Under the pieces are notes generated by a model. It saw only the letters and a list, made by a program, of their open reading frames with translations. It did not search any database and was not told where the DNA came from. Source: an uncultured Acholeplasmataceae bacterium (GTDB lineage: Bacteria; Bacillota_I; Bacilli_A; RF39; UBA660). From it: DNA of 32,232 bases. Where the stretch lies: NCBI GenBank assembly GCA_905203475.1, contig CAJKWD010000010.1, forward strand, positions 1 to 32,232. The letters run 5' to 3'. Shown one piece after another: positions 28,206-32,232 of the stretch. How positions within the stretch are numbered: the stretch's first letter is position 1; each line of letters starts with the position of its first letter. Made by a program: the position numbers and the translations under genes.

Positions 28206-28502
28206 GTGAAAAAGAGAAAGAAAAAAACACGTATTACAAAGGGAGAAAAGATATTATATGGTAGTGCGGTATTTGCTGCTTTTTTCACAGTTGTCTTACA
28301 GATTTTTTGCGGTACGAATATCGGAAATTTGAAAATGGAAGTAGAAAAAGTCAAATATGAGATTACAGATCAAGAGAAGAAAAATGAAAGCTTAAATATG
28401 AAAGTAAGTGAGTTAACTTCTTTTGATAAAGTAAAGGATATTGTAGCAGATATGGGATTAGAATATAATAACGACAATATCATTATTATTAACCAAAACT
28501 GA
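28206..28502 (+). CDS. ftsL: FtsL-like division protein
   Basis: A 98-aa bitopic protein: a basic cytoplasmic head (MKKRKKKTRITKGEK), one membrane helix (about residues 18-37), then a coiled coil (MEVEKVKYEITDQEKKNESLNMKV) and a short end (VADMGLEYNNDN). FtsL proteins are poorly conserved and are identified by this topology and by their place between rsmH and the division PBP, both met here. It starts with GTG at 28206, preceded by GAGGG. The partner DivIC/FtsB is not in the window. Confidence 0.8.
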   Translation: MKKRKKKTRITKGEKILYGSAVFAAFFTVVLQIFCGTNIGNLKMEVEKVKYEITDQEKKNESLNMKVSELTSFDKVKDIVADMGLEYNNDNIIIINQN

Positions 28503-28512
28503 GGTGATTAAT

Positions 28513-30729
28513 GTGGTACAGAAAGGCCGAGATATGAAACAATGGAAATTTCCTAAATTTATATTTTTGGGCTTTGCTGGCCTCATTTTTTTGTTATATA
28601 TACAGTTTGCTTATCTATCACTTTCACCAACTGTCTATGGAATTAATATGGATGAATTTGCGAAACAGAGAAATACAGTGACAAGAACACTGTATGCTAG
28701 TAGAGGAACAATTTATGACAAAGATGGTAATACATTGGCTCTTAATGTGTCATCTTATACCGTCATTGCTTACTTAGATAAAAGTAGAAGTGAGAATTCT
28801 ACAACTCCAAAACATGTAGTAGATAAACAAATGACAGCAGAAAAACTTGCTCCTGTGTTAAATATGACAACAGAATATTTACTAAGATTGTTAAATACAG
28901 ATGCTTACCAAGTAGAATTAGGACCTGGGGGAAGAGGTATTAGTGAACTAAAAAAGGAAGAAATAGAGAGTTTAGGACTTCCTGGAATTGGCTTTGAAGA
29001 AAGTTATAAACGTTATTATCCAAATGGAGATTTTGCATCTTATGTGATTGGTTATGCGAAACAAAATGAAGTAGAAGAAACAGTAAATGGAAAAAAAGTA
29101 ACGAGTTCTGTAATTCAAGGAGAATTAGGAATAGAAGCAAAGTACGATGATCTATTAAGAGGAACAAATGGTAGTCTAACTTATCAACAAGATCGTAGCG
29201 GATATAAAATACCAGATACAAAAGAAACTAGAATCGATGCCGAAAATGGAAAAGATATTTATTTAACATTGGATGCAAATATTCAAAGATTTACGGAAGC
29301 AGCTGTAAAAGAAGTAGAAGAGAATTACCACCCAGAGTGGATGATGATTCATGTAATGGATGCAAAAACAGGTAAAATTCTAGCGACGAGTGGAGTTCCA
29401 TCATTTGATCCAAACAAGAGAAATATTACCAGTTATGAAAATCCACTTACTTCTTACGTATATGAACCTGGTTCAACAATGAAAACATATACTTATATGT
29501 GCGCTTTAGAAAAAGGAACATATGATGGAAGTGCTACTTATCATTCTGGAAGTATCGAAATTGGTGATTATACCATTACTGATTGGAATAAGCGTGGTTG
29601 GGGAGATATTACCTTTGATAAAGGTTATGAATATTCTAGTAACGTTGGTGTTAGTAACATGATTAACCGTTTTATAGATAAAAGTGATTTAAGAGATTGT
29701 CTTTCTAAATATGGTTTTGGTAAAGTAACAGGCATTGAACTTCCAAGAGAACAAACAGGTAGTATTCGTTTTAATTATCCAGTTGAAGTAGCAACTGCTT
29801 CATTTGGACAAGGAATTACTACGACTGCAGTACAACATTTACAAGCAATGTCATTAATTTCTAATAACGGAAAAATGTTAACTCCACAAATTATTGAAAA
29901 GATTGTAGATAAAGATCATAACCAAGTAACTTATAAGTGGAAGAAAAAAGAAAGTAAACAAATTATTAAACAATCAACAGTCGATAAAATGAAAGAACTT
30001 ATGTATAATACAATATCTAATCATGATGCTGGAACAACAGGTACTGCTTATTACATTGATGGCTTTGATGTCATTGGAAAAACAGGAACAGCCCAGATTT
30101 ATGATGAAACAACAGGAAATTATGCGGAAGGAAAAAATAATTATATTTTCTCTTTTTCAGGTATGTTTCCAAAAGATGATCCTGATGTAGTGATATATGC
30201 TGCTATGAAAAAACCACAATGGGGAGAAGCCAGTGGTATGAGTAAAGTAACAGTAGAACTTATGAAAAGAATTGCGAAATATCGTAATACATTTGGAGAA
30301 AAAGAAACGAAGGAAAATGCCAATAATATTATTACAATGCCATCATTCTCTAGTAAAAATATAGAAGATGCGAAAAGTTATTTAAATACTTATGGTATTG
30401 CGCCAATTGTTATTGGAACGGGAAATAAAGTAGTAGATCAATATCCAAGTAAAGGTGCTGATGTATTAAAACAAGATCATGTTGTTTTAATCACTAATTC
30501 AGAATTTACAATACCAAACTTTAGCGGTTGGTCATATAGCGATGTAAAAGCAGTTATGGAACTTTTAAATGTTAATGTAACAAGTGAAGGCTATGGTTAT
30601 GTAGTAGAGCAGTCTATCGCTCCTAATACAGTAATCCACGAGAATGAGACATTACATATTAAGTTACAAGATAAATATAATGTAAAAACAGAAAATCAAA
30701 ATCAAGAAAAAACACAGACGCAAAATTAG
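28513..30729 (+). CDS. ftsI: class B penicillin-binding protein with PASTA domains
   Basis: A 738-aa transpeptidase that crosslinks septal peptidoglycan. After a basic head and one membrane helix (about residues 13-33) comes the PBP dimer domain (ASRGTIYDKDGNTLALN). The transpeptidase domain follows with Ser321 in PGSTMK, SSN at 375-377 and KTGT at 523-526. Two PASTA domains end it (about 603-665 and 668-725), then a Gln/Asn tail. By position it is FtsI/Pbp2B; SpoVD has a similar layout and cannot be excluded in a spore former. GTG 28513 with GAGGTG seven bases upstream is the best start; ATG 28534 and GTG 28504 are alternatives. A terminator follows, so spoVD, murE, mraY and murD do not come next, unlike in B. 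subtilis. Confidence 0.93.
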   Translation: MVQKGRDMKQWKFPKFIFLGFAGLIFLLYIQFAYLSLSPTVYGINMDEFAKQRNTVTRTLYASRGTIYDKDGNTLALNVSSYTVIAYLDKSRSENSTTPKHVVDKQMTAEKLAPVLNMTTEYLLRLLNTDAYQVELGPGGRGISELKKEEIESLGLPGIGFEESYKRYYPNGDFASYVIGYAKQNEVEETVNGKKVTSSVIQGELGIEAKYDDLLRGTNGSLTYQQDRSGYKIPDTKETRIDAENGKDIYLTLDANIQRFTEAAVKEVEENYHPEWMMIHVMDAKTGKILATSGVPSFDPNKRNITSYENPLTSYVYEPGSTMKTYTYMCALEKGTYDGSATYHSGSIEIGDYTITDWNKRGWGDITFDKGYEYSSNVGVSNMINRFIDKSDLRDCLSKYGFGKVTGIELPREQTGSIRFNYPVEVATASFGQGITTTAVQHLQAMSLISNNGKMLTPQIIEKIVDKDHNQVTYKWKKKESKQIIKQSTVDKMKELMYNTISNHDAGTTGTAYYIDGFDVIGKTGTAQIYDETTGNYAEGKNNYIFSFSGMFPKDDPDVVIYAAMKKPQWGEASGMSKVTVELMKRIAKYRNTFGEKETKENANNIITMPSFSSKNIEDAKSYLNTYGIAPIVIGTGNKVVDQYPSKGADVLKQDHVVLITNSEFTIPNFSGWSYSDVKAVMELLNVNVTSEGYGYVVEQSIAPNTVIHENETLHIKLQDKYNVKTENQNQEKTQTQN

Positions 30730-30744
30730 TCTGTGTTTTATTTT
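30709..30744. terminator. bidirectional terminator after the PBP gene
   Basis: AAAACACAGAC (30709-30719) and GTCTGTGTTTT (30729-30739), with T on the plus side and T on the minus side (A upstream). It includes the PBP stop codon in loop and stem, and the convergent gene's stop. Confidence 0.85.
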
Positions 30745-31346
30745 ATAATTTCAGAAGAAATAAAATAACAATCATTATCACATTCAAATATGACTTTATA
30801 AGTCGTTATTTCATGATTAGAATTTGCTTTTAACATTATAATTTGTCGATGTTGTTTGGCTTCTTGTTTTACAATCTGATATTTAAAATCTAATTGAGAA
30901 TTGCCAAACACATCATCTACATTTAATAAAAAACTATCTGTTTCATTGTCATACTGTACTCCATATGGTAAAGATAATTGATCTAATGGCAACGTAACAC
31001 GAAAATAATTATTTAACACTTTTTTTACATCTTGAGCCTGAATTTGAATTTGTTTCCCTTGTTCAGATAAAACTGTATATTTCGTAGTATTTGGAATATG
31101 ATAGGTTATTTTTAAACCTAGCCATAGTAATTCTTCTTCATTCAATTGATTGATTTCAAGTATATGATTTTGATAATTTAATTGTGGCATAATATATTTT
31201 AGCATTTGGTTGATTTTTGGCTGATCCATTGTATGATGGTCATTTTGAATCACTTTAAAAATCCAGAAGCTAAGAGCAATGTATAGAATACAAAGAAAAA
31301 TTATTATTCCAACTAATCTATAAAACCATTTTTTCTTCTTTTTCAT
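30738..31346 (-). CDS. uncharacterised membrane-anchored protein
   Basis: A 202-aa protein with a basic start (MKKKKKWFYR), one membrane helix (about residues 11-32) and a ~170-residue outer domain with a mixed strand/helix pattern (KYTVLSEQGKQIQIQAQDV, LPYGVQYDNETDSFLLNVDDVFG). Two Cys close to the end (CDNDC) could form a disulfide. I do not recognise a family. AGGTGAGAAT precedes the ATG. It is convergent with the PBP gene and divergent from the next membrane protein gene. Confidence 0.75.
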   Translation of the reverse strand: MKKKKKWFYRLVGIIIFLCILYIALSFWIFKVIQNDHHTMDQPKINQMLKYIMPQLNYQNHILEINQLNEEELLWLGLKITYHIPNTTKYTVLSEQGKQIQIQAQDVKKVLNNYFRVTLPLDQLSLPYGVQYDNETDSFLLNVDDVFGNSQLDFKYQIVKQEAKQHRQIIMLKANSNHEITTYKVIFECDNDCYFISSEIIK

Positions 31347-31362
31347 ATTCTCACCTAAAGAT

Positions 31363-31371
31363 ATTGTATCA
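31363..31371 (-). promoter_or_regulatory. extended -10 promoter
   Basis: On the minus strand TGA followed by TACAAT (31368-31363), about 16 bp before the ATG at 31346; no -35 match. Confidence 0.45.
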
Positions 31372-31389
31372 TGAAATTTTGTAAAATGG

Positions 31390-31418
31390 TTGAGAAATAT
31401 ATCATAATTTTATATAAT
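31390..31418 (+). promoter_or_regulatory. promoter of the polytopic membrane protein gene
   Basis: TTGAGA (31390-31395), 17-bp spacer, TATAAT (31413-31418). An ATG at 31417 overlaps the -10 and is therefore not the translation start. Confidence 0.65.
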
Positions 31419-31437
31419 GATAATAGGAGTTGATCGT

Positions 31438-32049
31438 ATGATAAAGGAAACAAAATATCAAAAATTATTAGTACTAGCGAATGTTATTTTATTATTAGCT
31501 GTTACAGGAACATTGTTTACACTATATTATCCATTAGAAATTGGACAAGGTTTAGTTTTATTAGCTGGAACTACATTATTACCATTATTGTACTTTTGGA
31601 GTTTATTATTTCCAATTGGTAGAAAACATGTAAAACAATTAAATGTGATATTTTTTATCATATTAGTTTTATGGTATTGTATTGGTGGTATTTTCTTTAC
31701 CGATTATACCTGCTTTATTTTCTATGATTTATTAGCTATTTATATGATAGTAAAAAAATATTTATTAAATCAAAAAAAAGATATTACTAAGTTAACAAAA
31801 ATTTTTGTGGGAATTGTAACTTTATTAGCAATCTTTTTCTGCTTAAAAGTATTATTAGATTATTATAAAATTATAGAAGCATCTGTACCAATTATTTTAT
31901 TTACTGTTTTCCATAGTTTATTATTAGTTGGTATTTCACTTCACATGACTATGGATGAAAATCATTTCCTGGAATATTCAAAAACAAATCCAAAGAATAT
32001 AAAATCAAAACAAAAGAAAACAATAAATAAAAAGAAGAAAAAGAAATAA
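31438..32049 (+). CDS. polytopic membrane protein of unknown function
   Basis: A 203-aa hydrophobic protein with about six membrane helices: the first near residues 10-30, then near 38-60, 70-87, 93-108, 120-140 and 150-170. A very basic tail ends in a run of Lys (INKKKKKK). No conserved motif is recognised. I chose the ATG at 31438, with AGGAG upstream, over 31417, which sits in the promoter. The Lys-rich end would lie in the cytoplasm. Its stop is only 3 bp before the promoter of the second small RNA copy. Confidence 0.72.
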   Translation: MIKETKYQKLLVLANVILLLAVTGTLFTLYYPLEIGQGLVLLAGTTLLPLLYFWSLLFPIGRKHVKQLNVIFFIILVLWYCIGGIFFTDYTCFIFYDLLAIYMIVKKYLLNQKKDITKLTKIFVGIVTLLAIFFCLKVLLDYYKIIEASVPIILFTVFHSLLLVGISLHMTMDENHFLEYSKTNPKNIKSKQKKTINKKKKKK

Positions 32050-32052
32050 TTA

Positions 32053-32081
32053 TTTACAAAGTTTTATGATTATCATATAAT
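32053..32081 (+). promoter_or_regulatory. promoter of small RNA copy 2
   Basis: TTTACA (32053-32058), 17-bp spacer, TATAAT (32076-32081), the same hexamers and spacing as at 3052-3080. Confidence 0.75.
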
Positions 32082-32087
32082 GAAAGA

Positions 32088-32145
32088 GGGATACGTACCA
32101 AGTGTCCAATTATATTGAGCCACTTAGCTTATGCTAGGTGTTTTT
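32088..32145 (+). ncRNA. candidate antisense (antitoxin) RNA, copy 2
   Basis: Paralogue of the RNA at 3087-3146. It shares the 5' block GAGGGATAC, the block AAGTGTCCA, and the whole terminator CACTTAGC (32121-32128), TTAT, GCTAGGTG (32133-32140), T run. The middle differs, yet both can fold a small hairpin there (TCCA/TGGA in copy 1, CAAT/ATTG in copy 2). That is what a maintained RNA structure would show. It overlaps the end of the 30-aa peptide gene on the minus strand. Confidence 0.65.
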
Positions 32146-32226
32146 AATTATTATTAGAAATAAGAGAATAATGAGGAATTTCAAAAGTTGTAATAAAGTA
32201 ATGATTATTTTTTTCTCATATTTCAT
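32134..32226 (-). CDS. 30-aa hydrophobic peptide, candidate type I toxin, copy 2
   Basis: A 30-residue peptide starting MKYEKKIIITLLQ, with a hydrophobic segment (about residues 17-27) and the end KNT. Compared with copy 1, the length, the YE pair at positions 3-4, the basic residues at 2, 5 and 6, the aliphatic segment and KNT are kept, while many codons differ. This supports real coding selection. AAGG lies just before the ATG. The leader, with any hairpin over the ribosome site, lies beyond the window end. The stop codon lies in the antisense RNA terminator, as in copy 1. No further identity is claimed. Confidence 0.68.
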   Translation of the reverse strand: MKYEKKIIITLLQLLKFLIILLFLIIIKNT

Positions 32227-32232
32227 AACCTT

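Overview
The window reads as chromosomal DNA of a low-GC, Gram-positive Firmicute (Bacilli-like) that uses the standard bacterial code: TGA is a true stop in several genes and Trp is TGG. It looks like an endospore former. It carries sspI (a small acid-soluble spore protein), a Met/Pro-rich probable coat protein and two tiny YjcZ-type sporulation microproteins. These sit behind sequences matching sigma-G or sigma-K promoters rather than the vegetative TATAAT type used elsewhere. I cannot name the species; gene order differs from Bacillus subtilis.

Layout. 1-3.05 kb: sspI (minus), then lemA and a DUF2207 membrane protein. 3.05-3.5 kb: a compact convergent locus, a ~60-nt plus-strand RNA facing a 30-aa membrane peptide gene, read here as a candidate type I toxin-antitoxin module. 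A second divergent copy ends the window (32.05-32.23 kb). A structured RNA of unknown class follows at 3.35-3.5 kb. 3.6-4.3 kb: a short surface-protein-like ORF and the convergent coat-like gene. 4.36-7.3 kb: trmB, a lipoprotein, and a run of envelope-associated genes (a charged Pro/Glu/Lys-rich protein, a DUF948-like protein, a YtxH protein). 7.3-10.3 kb: two unknown proteins overlapping into xerC and tdk. 10.3-14.75 kb: ppdK, a lone prepilin-like gene, a PfkB sugar kinase and an Smr-domain protein. 14.8-18.6 kb: a two-gene operon for large secreted or membrane-anchored repeat proteins. 18.6-20.7 kb: two unknown genes, tRNA-Leu(UAG), a small XRE regulator and a CAU-anticodon tRNA. 20.7-25.2 kb: cysK, cysS, a YugP-type metallopeptidase, a lipoprotein and truB. 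25.3-26.7 kb: prsA (minus), divergent from the YjcZ-like pair. 26.76-30.7 kb: the head of the division/cell-wall cluster (mraZ, rsmH, ftsL-like, PASTA-bearing class B PBP), cut off by a terminator. 30.7-32.05 kb: two membrane proteins.

The genes cover envelope biogenesis and surface display (LemA/DUF2207, PrsA, PBP, lipoproteins, repeat proteins), translation and tRNA processing (trmB, cysS, truB, tRNAs), central metabolism (ppdK, tdk, cysK) and sporulation. The strongest new observation is the duplicated toxin/antisense RNA locus: both copies keep the peptide length, the peptide ends, the RNA promoter with its 17-bp spacing and the terminator that overlaps the peptide's stop codon. A second clear signal is a set of four 10-bp-spaced GTGG direct repeats between the mraZ promoter and its start codon, a probable MraZ autoregulatory operator.
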